Positions 15,827-23,910 of a stretch of DNA of 64,000 bases are shown piece by piece; the first letter of the stretch is position 1, and each line of letters opens with the position of its first letter. Source of the DNA: HRBIN30 sp964534275 (GTDB lineage Bacteria; Desulfobacterota; Binatia; HRBIN30). The stretch lies in NCBI GenBank assembly GCA_964534275.1, contig CAZHQG010000006.1:69322-133321 (forward strand), in the 5' to 3' direction. The notes under the pieces are model-generated. The model did not search any database and was not told the DNA's origin. It saw nothing but the letters and a program-made list of their open reading frames with translations. Both the position numbers and the translations under genes were made by a program.

Positions 15827-17812
15827 TTAAATGACGTATTCGAAACGGAACTGTACGTTGTCTCGGTCTTTGAGGAGGCTGACCCCGCTTCCCCCCTTGT
15901 ACATATGGGCGTCAAGAATGCTGTAATCGATGGCGAAGCGGAACGGGTCGTACACAATGGTCAGAGCAGGCTGGTACACGATGGCTCCGCCCCAATCGTA
16001 GAAAAACGTGAAGCTTGGGTTCACCATGCCGCTACGATAGGACGTGCCAATGAAGAGCGTGTGCAAGAAAGAGTCTGCAGGTTGGCTGATAAAGACGGGC
16101 TCGAGCTTGGGGAACACCGAGCCATTGTAGTTGAAGTCGATCGCGTCGAGGTAAATCGGCAACACCTGCCGGTTCGGATTTGGAGCCGGATACTCACGCA
16201 CTTGGCCGGTCTGGTTGTCCACCGCACGGACGGCCACCGATTTGCAAATCCCTCGGTCGACGAGTTCCTGGTTGCAGTACAGGGGGCCATCCGGCGCTGC
16301 GTTTTTGATGTGCTTGTAGAAAAACTGTGTGGAAATGAAAAACGTTTGGTGCGGGTTGAGCCACCGAATCCACTGATTGCGATCGATCCCCAACACGAAA
16401 TTGATCGAGTCTCGTAAGAGACGCCGCCCGTGGTTGCGCCGGCCAGCAGCGGTCCGCCGGGCCGTGGTGAATTGCCCGAGGTTAAACTCGAAGGGGTTCA
16501 GGTCTTCCTCTTGGAACGACGGCTCGTCTTTGAAGTAAGCGAGTTCGCTCCGGATGACGCTGTAGTATTGGGGCAGTGCAAACGTGGTCGTGATACCGGA
16601 AACTTGCACGCGCGGCGCCGTTTGCACGGCATGAATCGGGCTCCCGCAGTTCATGTTGCTGTAGTCCGGCCGCGTCGGATCCCCAGGTGTCGGACAGGGC
16701 AGTTTGTCGTTGATACCAAAAATGAAGGGTAGCACTCGGTCCTGGGCGTCGAGCTGCTGCGTGGTGAACACTTGAACAGCCGGGGTGTCGAAGTACGTGT
16801 AGTAGTGCGCCAAACTGAAGGTCGCGTCGAACAGGTTGAACACGACCCGACCACCCCCCCGAGCGTCGGAAAACGTCCGCGACGGCTGAATCTTAATGGA
16901 AAGGGTATCGTTGGTTGGTGCTCCTTGGCTCGGCAAGGCCCACGGCGAGCCGTTGGGCACGCCCGGGATAAACCCGACCTTGTTGTCGATGGCGATGTAG
17001 CCCTCGAAAAAAATCTCCGAGAGCGGCCCGAGGTCTCCCCAGTAGTACTGCGCTCTAAGCATATCGAGCGGAACGCGACGTTCGTCCAAGGGAACAAGGA
17101 AACCACCGAAGCTTGCGTCCAAGGGGTTAATGTTATCCAAGAGTCGGAAGGCATCCGTTTCGCCCCAGGAGAGCAGTTGTCGCCCGAAGCGGAAAAAGAA
17201 GTCTCCAACCTTCATATCCAGGTATGCCTGGAACAACCGTGAACGGTGCACCCCTTTTTTGCGGAGGTTGTGACGGATCCGGTAGATGTCGTACGGCGTC
17301 TGTTGGAAGCCATTGGGAAACAGTGGTGGCCCGATAAACGGGTTTGGAGGATCGGCCTGCGCCAAACGTTTGAACTCGCGCGCAGTGCTGAATTCCTTTG
17401 GCCCCCAGTCGTAGATTCCGTCCCCTTCGCCACGATACGTAAGGCCGTAACTCAGGTCCCGAATCTTGAACGGCAAATCGTTGAGCAAGCTCAAGGGACC
17501 GACGCCGTTGAGGCGCAGTCGATCCAAGTCGTGCTTGAGCTCCACCTCGGCAAAAAAGCGGTTTTGCCGGAGATGCCCAGCAGCCGAACGCGGCCACGTT
17601 GCCGAAGTGGACACGCCCGGGTCCTCTGGGTCCCGCGCACCGTCGTGGGTACGCTCGGTCCCGATGCGGGCATTCACGTACGTACGCACTCCAAGCTTGA
17701 TGTCACCGTCTTTGTCCAAAGGCACGGCGCCGGCTGGGGGCCGCCAAAACAAGACTGCGGTCAGAGCTCCGACCACCACCCCCCACCAAGCCTTCTCCCA
17801 CGAACGCAGCAT
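15827..17812 (-). CDS. DUF1302 family outer-membrane protein (copy 1)
   Basis: 661 residues starting MLRSWEKAWWGVVVGALTAVLFWRPPAGA, a signal peptide. The ATG is well spaced from GAGGAGG; a TTG six bases earlier is less likely. Family landmarks are GDIKLGVRTYVNARIGTE at the N-terminus, RFGRQLLSWGETDAFRLLDNINPLDASFGGFLVPLDERRVPLDMLRAQYYWG around residues 215-265, and the terminal strand SGVSLLKDRDNVQFRFEYVI. The last residues form a beta-strand ending in an aromatic-hydrophobic pair, as in outer-membrane barrels. First gene of the minus-strand operon with YCF48, RND and DUF1329. Inferred outer-membrane channel for the exported or imported hydrophobic compound. Confidence 0.9.
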   Translation of the reverse strand: MLRSWEKAWWGVVVGALTAVLFWRPPAGAVPLDKDGDIKLGVRTYVNARIGTERTHDGARDPEDPGVSTSATWPRSAAGHLRQNRFFAEVELKHDLDRLRLNGVGPLSLLNDLPFKIRDLSYGLTYRGEGDGIYDWGPKEFSTAREFKRLAQADPPNPFIGPPLFPNGFQQTPYDIYRIRHNLRKKGVHRSRLFQAYLDMKVGDFFFRFGRQLLSWGETDAFRLLDNINPLDASFGGFLVPLDERRVPLDMLRAQYYWGDLGPLSEIFFEGYIAIDNKVGFIPGVPNGSPWALPSQGAPTNDTLSIKIQPSRTFSDARGGGRVVFNLFDATFSLAHYYTYFDTPAVQVFTTQQLDAQDRVLPFIFGINDKLPCPTPGDPTRPDYSNMNCGSPIHAVQTAPRVQVSGITTTFALPQYYSVIRSELAYFKDEPSFQEEDLNPFEFNLGQFTTARRTAAGRRNHGRRLLRDSINFVLGIDRNQWIRWLNPHQTFFISTQFFYKHIKNAAPDGPLYCNQELVDRGICKSVAVRAVDNQTGQVREYPAPNPNRQVLPIYLDAIDFNYNGSVFPKLEPVFISQPADSFLHTLFIGTSYRSGMVNPSFTFFYDWGGAIVYQPALTIVYDPFRFAIDYSILDAHMYKGGSGVSLLKDRDNVQFRFEYVI

Positions 17813-17901
17813 AACCAACCCTCCTCTTTTCCCAGCACCGACTTGGAGTCGGCCTTTTGGTTTGCTTGTTGCCGCGTTTCCCTACGCTAGGCGTAAGCCT
17901 C

Positions 17902-19194
17902 ATGTCAAGTAAATCCGCACCCTTGTTGCGGGTATGCTGCACGTTGGCGGGAGTGCTGCTCTTAGCCCGAAGCGGGGCCTCCGAGGTACGAGGCATGTTC
18001 GGGCCGGAGCGCTCGTTGGAAGTATTGTCCGTCCCCGGAAGCATGCTGCCGCAGCTACGGGACTGCGACGTGCGCGGTGTAGTCGGCTGGGCATGCCACA
18101 ACGGCTGCCAGCAGGTGTCCGTTCAGGTGGATGAACGCGACCCCGACGGCCGATGGGTGCTGGATGTCGGAGCGCAACACGCAGAAGACGAGCAGCCTGG
18201 CCGAGTGGACGATACGGATGTCATCCTCGTGGCAGCTAAAGATCTCGGCCGCTCCACCGCTCACCCGCCGAACGAGGCCATGTACGAGCTGCAGGTCTCG
18301 GACCCACTCTCGCTCGGCTCCGCCGTGGCTTACTTAGGGTGTGCTACGACCGGTTCGCGCCCGGGAACTGAACCGCGTAGGCGGGTTGCGGCCGATCCGC
18401 AGCAGGATCGTATCGCGATGGAACGGCTGACCGTCGGGTTTCAGGGTGCCATCCCGACCTGGCTATCGATCGATGGCGGGCCAAACGTGCTCGACCGAGT
18501 GAAGGTTCGAGCGCGAGCGAAATTCTTGCTCGGGCTCGTGACGGTTCGGCGGGACGAGACACACCTTCGCGGCGAAGTGGTTGGTTGGCGCCTCGGTCCC
18601 CTTCGAGTCATTCGCAGTCAGCGGCAGTGGGTAGCTTTAGGTTGGGGCCTTCGGACGCCTGTGTTCGAGTCTGCCGCGTTCTTTTACCCCGAGCACATGG
18701 AGATTCCGGTGGCCTTGAGGTTGCGGTTCCCTGCAACGTACTTTTTCTCGGACATTCGCATTCAAGCATACGTGGATTTTCGTGACCTACGCGGTTGGCA
18801 AGTGCTGGTTCCACCGAACCCGAACGCAGCGGTTGTGGACGGGCACATGACGGCTCCCGAGGTCGCGCTCAACGGGGCCGACGGGAACTGGTTTGTCCTT
18901 CGCGGCCCCCAGTTGTCGCTCTTGCAATTTTTCGATGTGAGTCCGTCGTTGCAATCGGTCAAACGCCGGTTCTTGTATCGGGACGATGCAAACTTTCGCG
19001 CGCCGCCGGAGTCGTTTCCGGGAGAGCTCCCTGCCGTGGGCTACGAGCTGACCGATTGGCGGCAAGTTGGTTCCGGCGTGCACGCGTTGCACGCCATGAG
19101 CTTTGTGCTGCCCTCGGATGCGGATCCAGAACGGTTCCTATTGGCTCAGCGGCACCCCCTGCGTGTCGAAGTACGGTCCCTGTTCGAGTATTGA
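17902..19194 (+). CDS. exported protein of unknown family embedded in the DUF1302/RND locus
   Basis: 430 residues beginning MSSKSAPLLRVCCTLAGVLLLARSGASEV, a signal peptide with possible lipobox-like Cys-Cys. I do not recognise a domain. Seen directly: a Cys-containing segment near residues 50-75 (LRDCDVRGVVGWACHNGCQQ), a membrane-domain-free beta-rich body, and a GLRTPVFESAAFFYPEHMEIPVALRLRFPATYFFSDIRIQAYVDFRDL stretch. It runs opposite to the two flanking DUF1302 genes: divergent from copy 1 across an 89-bp gap and convergent with copy 2 across 28 bp. The position suggests a dedicated accessory factor of the export machine (inference). Confidence 0.7.
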   Translation: MSSKSAPLLRVCCTLAGVLLLARSGASEVRGMFGPERSLEVLSVPGSMLPQLRDCDVRGVVGWACHNGCQQVSVQVDERDPDGRWVLDVGAQHAEDEQPGRVDDTDVILVAAKDLGRSTAHPPNEAMYELQVSDPLSLGSAVAYLGCATTGSRPGTEPRRRVAADPQQDRIAMERLTVGFQGAIPTWLSIDGGPNVLDRVKVRARAKFLLGLVTVRRDETHLRGEVVGWRLGPLRVIRSQRQWVALGWGLRTPVFESAAFFYPEHMEIPVALRLRFPATYFFSDIRIQAYVDFRDLRGWQVLVPPNPNAAVVDGHMTAPEVALNGADGNWFVLRGPQLSLLQFFDVSPSLQSVKRRFLYRDDANFRAPPESFPGELPAVGYELTDWRQVGSGVHALHAMSFVLPSDADPERFLLAQRHPLRVEVRSLFEY

Positions 19195-19222
19195 AGATCG
19201 GGGCGCGAGGGCGCACGCTCGC

Positions 19223-21022
19223 CTAGATCACGTAGTCGATGCGAAACTGAACATTGTCGCGGTCGCGAAGCAAACTGATCCCGCTGCCGCCTTTGAGCCG
19301 GTGCGCATCGAGGATGCTGTAGTCGATCGTGAGCCGGAACGGATCGCGAATGAGTGTCACTCCGGGTTGGTAGACGAAGGCGCCGCCCCAATCGTAAAAG
19401 AGCGCAAACGACGGATTCACTTGGCCGCCTCGGTACGACGTCGTGAGCAGCAACGTTTGCAAGAGCGAGGTGGCCGGTTGGGACACCATGACGGGCTCGA
19501 GCGGCACGCCAAGTTGGGGCAGCAAAGTATCGATAACCGGCAATACTTCCCGGTCTGGGTTGGGGGTACCGTCAGGGTTGAAAACGCGGCTCCCAGCGGC
19601 GTTGCGAATGTGTTTCACGAAGAACTGTGTGGTGGCGAAGAAGGTGTTGTTCGGGTTGAGTAGACGAAGCCAGAAATTTACGTCCCACCCGAAGAGTAGA
19701 TTGATCGAATCGCGTAGCCGGCGTCCGCCCGTCGTTCCGTCGCGCCCAAACAAGAACGGGTCGAACTGCCGCTGGGTGAAAGCGGGCTCGTCTTTGAAAT
19801 ATGCCACTTCGCTCCGAAACACGCTGTAAATTTGCGGCAGGGCAAATGTGACCGTGGACCCGAATACCTGTACGCGTGGAGCGGTCAGGTGTACGTGCAC
19901 CGGACTACCGCAGTTGTTGCGCGTGGGATCGTTGCCACGAAACGGAAAGCGGGGATCGATCGGGCAAGGCTTCCCGTCGTTGAAGGCTTCTATCGGAAGC
20001 CCGCGGACCGTGAACAGTTGTGCTGCTGGGGTATCGAAATACGTGGACAGATAGGCCACGCTGAACGTGGCGTCCTCCAGATTGAAGACCATCCGCACGC
20101 CCCCACGTGCGTCGCGGAGGCTGCGGCTAGGCGCAAAGCTGAACGTCCGAACCTCCGTGCGCGGCGCTCCAAAGGAGGGAAGCGTCCAGGGGGAGCCAGG
20201 CGGGATCGCGGGGATGAACCCAACCTTATTGTCCACGGCAAGGAAGCTTTCGAGAAACGTGTCGGAAAGCGGGCCCAGCGTGCCGATCCGATATTGCAAG
20301 CGCAGCATGTCGAGGGGGACACGTCGCTCATCCAAGGGGATCAAAAAACCCCCAAAACTGGAATCGAGAGGGTTGATGTGATCGAGGAGCTGAAACACGT
20401 CTGCCTCGCCCCAAGACAGCACTTGGCGGCCGAGGCGAAAGAAGACGCGGCCAGTTGAAGCTTCCAGATAGGCTTGAAAAAGCCGTTCCCGATGAGAGGC
20501 TACTTTGCGCAAATGGCGGCGAGCGGCAGCAATGTCGGGGGCAGTTTGATTCAGCGCCGCAATGGGGAAACGCAGGAGGGGCTCGAAGAAATCAGCCGTC
20601 GAATACTCGCGCGGACCCCAGTCGTAAATCCCATCGAATTCGCCTCGATACGTGAGATGGTAGCCCGCATTGCGCAATCGAAAGGGCAAACCCTGGAGGA
20701 GAGAGAGTGGTCCGACGCCTTCTTGAATGAGCCGATCGATGCGGTGGTCGAACTCGGCTTCGATGAAAAACCGGTTCTGCCGCAAGTGCCCTGCGGCGGA
20801 GAAGGGGAACGTGCCGGAGGTGGAGGGGAGAATGCGACTCCCGACTCGATTGGGCACGCCGTTGTGCGTGTTTTCCGTACCAACGCGAGCATTCACATAG
20901 GTGCGGACCCCGAGCTTCATGGTGCCCTCGCGATCGAGGCTGACTGCAACTGCCTCCCTGGCACCCGCGAGCGAGCCGACCCCGAACAGCGTTGCCGCTA
21001 GCCAAACGCGTAAACGTCTCAC
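19223..21022 (-). CDS. DUF1302 family outer-membrane protein (copy 2)
   Basis: 599 residues from a GTG with GGAGGTGGGAT directly upstream. A longer frame to 21079 lacks this signal. Signal peptide VRRLRVWLAATLFGVGSLAGAREAVA. It parallels copy 1 block for block: TMKLGVRTYVNARVGTE, LGRQVLSWGEADVFQLLDHINPLDSSFGGFLIPLDERRVPLDMLRLQY and the terminal SGISLLRDRDNVQFRIDYVI. It is about 60 residues shorter, mostly in loops. The two are clearly paralogues separated by one plus-strand gene. Confidence 0.9.
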   Translation of the reverse strand: MRRLRVWLAATLFGVGSLAGAREAVAVSLDREGTMKLGVRTYVNARVGTENTHNGVPNRVGSRILPSTSGTFPFSAAGHLRQNRFFIEAEFDHRIDRLIQEGVGPLSLLQGLPFRLRNAGYHLTYRGEFDGIYDWGPREYSTADFFEPLLRFPIAALNQTAPDIAAARRHLRKVASHRERLFQAYLEASTGRVFFRLGRQVLSWGEADVFQLLDHINPLDSSFGGFLIPLDERRVPLDMLRLQYRIGTLGPLSDTFLESFLAVDNKVGFIPAIPPGSPWTLPSFGAPRTEVRTFSFAPSRSLRDARGGVRMVFNLEDATFSVAYLSTYFDTPAAQLFTVRGLPIEAFNDGKPCPIDPRFPFRGNDPTRNNCGSPVHVHLTAPRVQVFGSTVTFALPQIYSVFRSEVAYFKDEPAFTQRQFDPFLFGRDGTTGGRRLRDSINLLFGWDVNFWLRLLNPNNTFFATTQFFVKHIRNAAGSRVFNPDGTPNPDREVLPVIDTLLPQLGVPLEPVMVSQPATSLLQTLLLTTSYRGGQVNPSFALFYDWGGAFVYQPGVTLIRDPFRLTIDYSILDAHRLKGGSGISLLRDRDNVQFRIDYVI

Positions 21023-21204
21023 ATCCCACCTCCAAGCACCGCGCTCCGAACGAACGTGGACTCGCTTACGGCCAAGCACTTGGCCAAGTCAAGAGAAGAA
21101 CACGACTTCAGGTTGCCTCCCCGCAATCCTTCCACGCAACTGATCCCTCGGCAGGAACTTTACACTATTGACGGTCGAGCTTGCTTTGTGGCACTTGAAG
21201 AAAC

Positions 21205-22731
21205 ATGTCCTCCCGCGTGCTCTCAGGTGCGGTCCATGGCATCGATGCATTGCTGGTGGAAGTCGAGGTGGACTTCCTTCCCGGTTTGCCTCGGTTGGAC
21301 ATTGTGGGTCTCGCCGAGGGGCCGGTGCGGGAGAGCAAAGAGCGCGTGCGCGCGGCCGTGAAAAACAGTGGCTTTCGCTTGCCCGGTTCGCGGGTGGTGA
21401 TCAACTTGGCCCCGGCGGACGTAAAGAAGGAAGGATCGGCCTACGACCTTCCCATTGCCGTGGGGATCCTAGCGAATCAGGGATTGGTGCAAACCGAGCG
21501 TCTCGGGCAATACATGCTGCTTGGAGAATTGTCGCTGGATGGCCGCGTCAAACGCGTGCGTGGCGCGTTACCAATTGCGGCCGCAGCTCGCCGGTACGGG
21601 CTGCGGGGGGTGCTGCTGCCGGCGGACAATGCTGCGGAGGCAGCGGTGGTTGACGGAATCGATGCGATCCCGGTGACAAGCCTGGTGGAAACCGTCGGGT
21701 TTTTGTTGGGGCAGCTCGACATCGCGCCTGTGCGGGTCGATGTGCAGGCGCTTTTCCAGCAGGCCCACGGCCATGAAGTGGACTTCAGCGAGGTCCGTGG
21801 CCAACAGCACGTCAAGAGGGCGCTCGAAGTGGCAGCTGCTGGAGGACACAACGTTCTCATGGTGGGTCCGCCTGGATCGGGAAAAACGATGCTCGCCAAG
21901 CGTATCCCGACCATTTTGCCGCCTCTGACGTTAGCCGAGGCGTTGGAGACTTCGCGGGTGCACAGTGTGGTGGGGCTGATGGAGGGCCGCGCGCTCATTA
22001 CCACGCGTCCGTTTCGCGCTCCGCATCACACCATCAGCGATGCCGGACTGATTGGCGGCGGCTCGATTCCCAAACCGGGAGAAGTGAGTTTGGCCCACAA
22101 TGGAGTGCTGTTCCTCGACGAGCTGCCGGAGTTCCGCAAAAACGTCCTCGAAGTCTTGCGCCAGCCACTCGAGGAGCAACGAATTACCATTGCTCGTGCT
22201 CTTGCCTCGATCACCTATCCTGCTCGTTGCATGCTCGTGGCAGCCATGAACCCCTGCCCGTGCGGTTTTCTAGGGGATCCGCAAAAGGAGTGCACGTGCT
22301 CTCCGGTGCAAATCGAGCGGTATCGTTCGCGGATTTCTGGGCCTCTGCTGGACCGAATCGACATCCACATCGAGGTGCCGGCGGTGCAGTTTCGCGATTT
22401 GGCTGGCAATACGAGCGGAGAAAGTTCGGCTGCGGTTCGTGCCCGGGTCGATCAGGCCCGCGCCCGGCAGCTCGATCGTTTCCGCGGGCGAAAGATCTTT
22501 TGCAACGCGCAGATGACCGCGCGGGACCTTGCGCGTTTTTGCCGTCTCGACCCGCAGAGCGAGAAGCTCCTCGAAACTGCGATGATGCGTCTGGGCCTCA
22601 GCGCGCGGGCATACACCCGCGTGCTCAAAGTGGCGCGCACCATTGCGGACCTGGAAGGTGCAGAGGAAGTCCGGTCGGTCCACATTGCCGAAGCGGTGCA
22701 GTACCGCTCGCTGGATCGCCCCGTAGCGTAA
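21205..22731 (+). CDS. comM: YifB/ComM family Mg-chelatase-like AAA ATPase
   Basis: 508 residues, standard length. The N-terminal Lon-protease-like fold carries GLPRLDIVGLAEGPVRESKERVRAAVKNSGF and NLAPADVKKEGSAYDLPIAVG. Walker A GPPGSGKTML is at 221-230, Walker B is in HNGVLFLDELPEFRKNVLEVLRQPLE, and a Mg-chelatase C-terminal helical part follows with CPCGFLGDPQKECTCS. ComM is a hexameric helicase promoting branch migration in natural transformation. dprA follows after 3 bp, so the two form a DNA-processing operon, possibly continuing into topA. Confidence 0.95.
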   Translation: MSSRVLSGAVHGIDALLVEVEVDFLPGLPRLDIVGLAEGPVRESKERVRAAVKNSGFRLPGSRVVINLAPADVKKEGSAYDLPIAVGILANQGLVQTERLGQYMLLGELSLDGRVKRVRGALPIAAAARRYGLRGVLLPADNAAEAAVVDGIDAIPVTSLVETVGFLLGQLDIAPVRVDVQALFQQAHGHEVDFSEVRGQQHVKRALEVAAAGGHNVLMVGPPGSGKTMLAKRIPTILPPLTLAEALETSRVHSVVGLMEGRALITTRPFRAPHHTISDAGLIGGGSIPKPGEVSLAHNGVLFLDELPEFRKNVLEVLRQPLEEQRITIARALASITYPARCMLVAAMNPCPCGFLGDPQKECTCSPVQIERYRSRISGPLLDRIDIHIEVPAVQFRDLAGNTSGESSAAVRARVDQARARQLDRFRGRKIFCNAQMTARDLARFCRLDPQSEKLLETAMMRLGLSARAYTRVLKVARTIADLEGAEEVRSVHIAEAVQYRSLDRPVA

Positions 22732-22734
22732 CGG

Positions 22735-23877
22735 GTGAACGCCGGTGCAGGAGCAGCCAACGTGAGCACCCCTGTGCAACGCGGCCCCGAAGAGTGGCGA
22801 TGGTGGATTGCGTTGCGTTCGGTGCACGGTGTGGGTCCTGTGGTGTACCATTCTCTGTTGCGCGTGTTTGGAGAGCCGCGGGCTGTGTTCAGTGCCGGTC
22901 AGGGCGACCTCGAATGCGCGGGGCTCAAACCGGAACTGGCCAAGGCAATTCGCCAATTCGACGGATGGGCCGCGATCGATCAGGAGCTGGTGCGTGCCGA
23001 GCGAGCTGGAGCCGTTTTGGTAACGTGGAACGATGTGCATTACCCGCCTTTGCTCCGACAAATTCACGACCCACCTCCGTTTCTGTACATGATGGGGAAT
23101 TTGCACCCGGCAGATGTCTTGTCGGTTGCTGTGGTGGGCTCGCGACACCCGACGAGCTACGGCCTGCGCATGGCGCGCGAGCTGACCACTGGGCTCGTGC
23201 AATTTGGTCTCACGATCGTCAGTGGGCTTGCCCGTGGCATCGATGCTGCTGCCCATTGGGCGGCACTGAAAGAGGGCGGTCGCACGATTGCCGTGTTGGG
23301 CTCGGGCTTGGACGTTTTGTACCCGCCAGAGCACAAGGCTCTCGCGCAGCGCGTGGCCACCCAAGGGGCACTGTTGACCGAGTTGCCGATGGGGGCTCAG
23401 CCCGACGCAGAAAATTTCCCCACCCGGAATCGGATCATTAGCGGGATCACCCGCGGTACTGTCGTGGTGGAAGCCGCGGAGAAAAGCGGCTCGTTGATTA
23501 CCGCACATCTCGCTGCCGAGCAGGGGCGAGAGGTGTTCGCCGTGCCCGGGCCCGTCGGCGAGCGGTCGCGAGGAACGCATCGACTCATTCGAAATGGTGC
23601 CAAGCTGACCGAGTCTGCCCTCGACGTAATCGAAGAAATCGCTCCCCAACTGGTCACAAGACGAGGGCCAGCCCCACGGCAGTTCGAGCTGCCTTTGCAT
23701 GCCGAGCCACTAGTCGAACTCCTGCGCGCCGCGCCTTTGCACATCGACGAACTGATCGCGCGGAGCGGGCAACCAGCGACTCAGGTGCTGTCGACCCTGC
23801 TGGACCTCGAGCTGCAGGGAGTGGTGCAGCAGCTTCCCGGCAAGTGCTTCGCGCTGACGATGCAACCTTCTGGTTGA
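22735..23877 (+). CDS. dprA: DNA-processing protein DprA (Smf)
   Basis: 380 residues. A SAM-like N-terminal helical region is followed by the DprA Rossmann core: VVGSRHPTSYGLRMARELTTGLVQFGLTIVSGLARGIDAAAHWAALKEGGRTIAVLGSGLDVLYPPEHKAL and then RNRIISGITRGTVVVEAAEKSGSLITAHLAAEQGREVFAVPGP, the family signature. The C-terminal ~70 residues look like the winged-helix DprA tail (DELIARSGQPATQVLSTLLDLELQGVVQQLPGKCF). DprA loads RecA on incoming ssDNA. Starts GTG 3 bp after comM; GTG at 22762 is possible. Confidence 0.95.
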   Translation: MNAGAGAANVSTPVQRGPEEWRWWIALRSVHGVGPVVYHSLLRVFGEPRAVFSAGQGDLECAGLKPELAKAIRQFDGWAAIDQELVRAERAGAVLVTWNDVHYPPLLRQIHDPPPFLYMMGNLHPADVLSVAVVGSRHPTSYGLRMARELTTGLVQFGLTIVSGLARGIDAAAHWAALKEGGRTIAVLGSGLDVLYPPEHKALAQRVATQGALLTELPMGAQPDAENFPTRNRIISGITRGTVVVEAAEKSGSLITAHLAAEQGREVFAVPGPVGERSRGTHRLIRNGAKLTESALDVIEEIAPQLVTRRGPAPRQFELPLHAEPLVELLRAAPLHIDELIARSGQPATQVLSTLLDLELQGVVQQLPGKCFALTMQPSG

Positions 23878-23910
23878 CGACCAACCCTCGCTGGCTATCA
23901 GTTAGCGGTT

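Noticed and set aside
22270..23700. 476-codon minus-strand frame across comM and dprA
   Set aside because: Spans two unmistakable plus-strand genes and has no recognisable domain.
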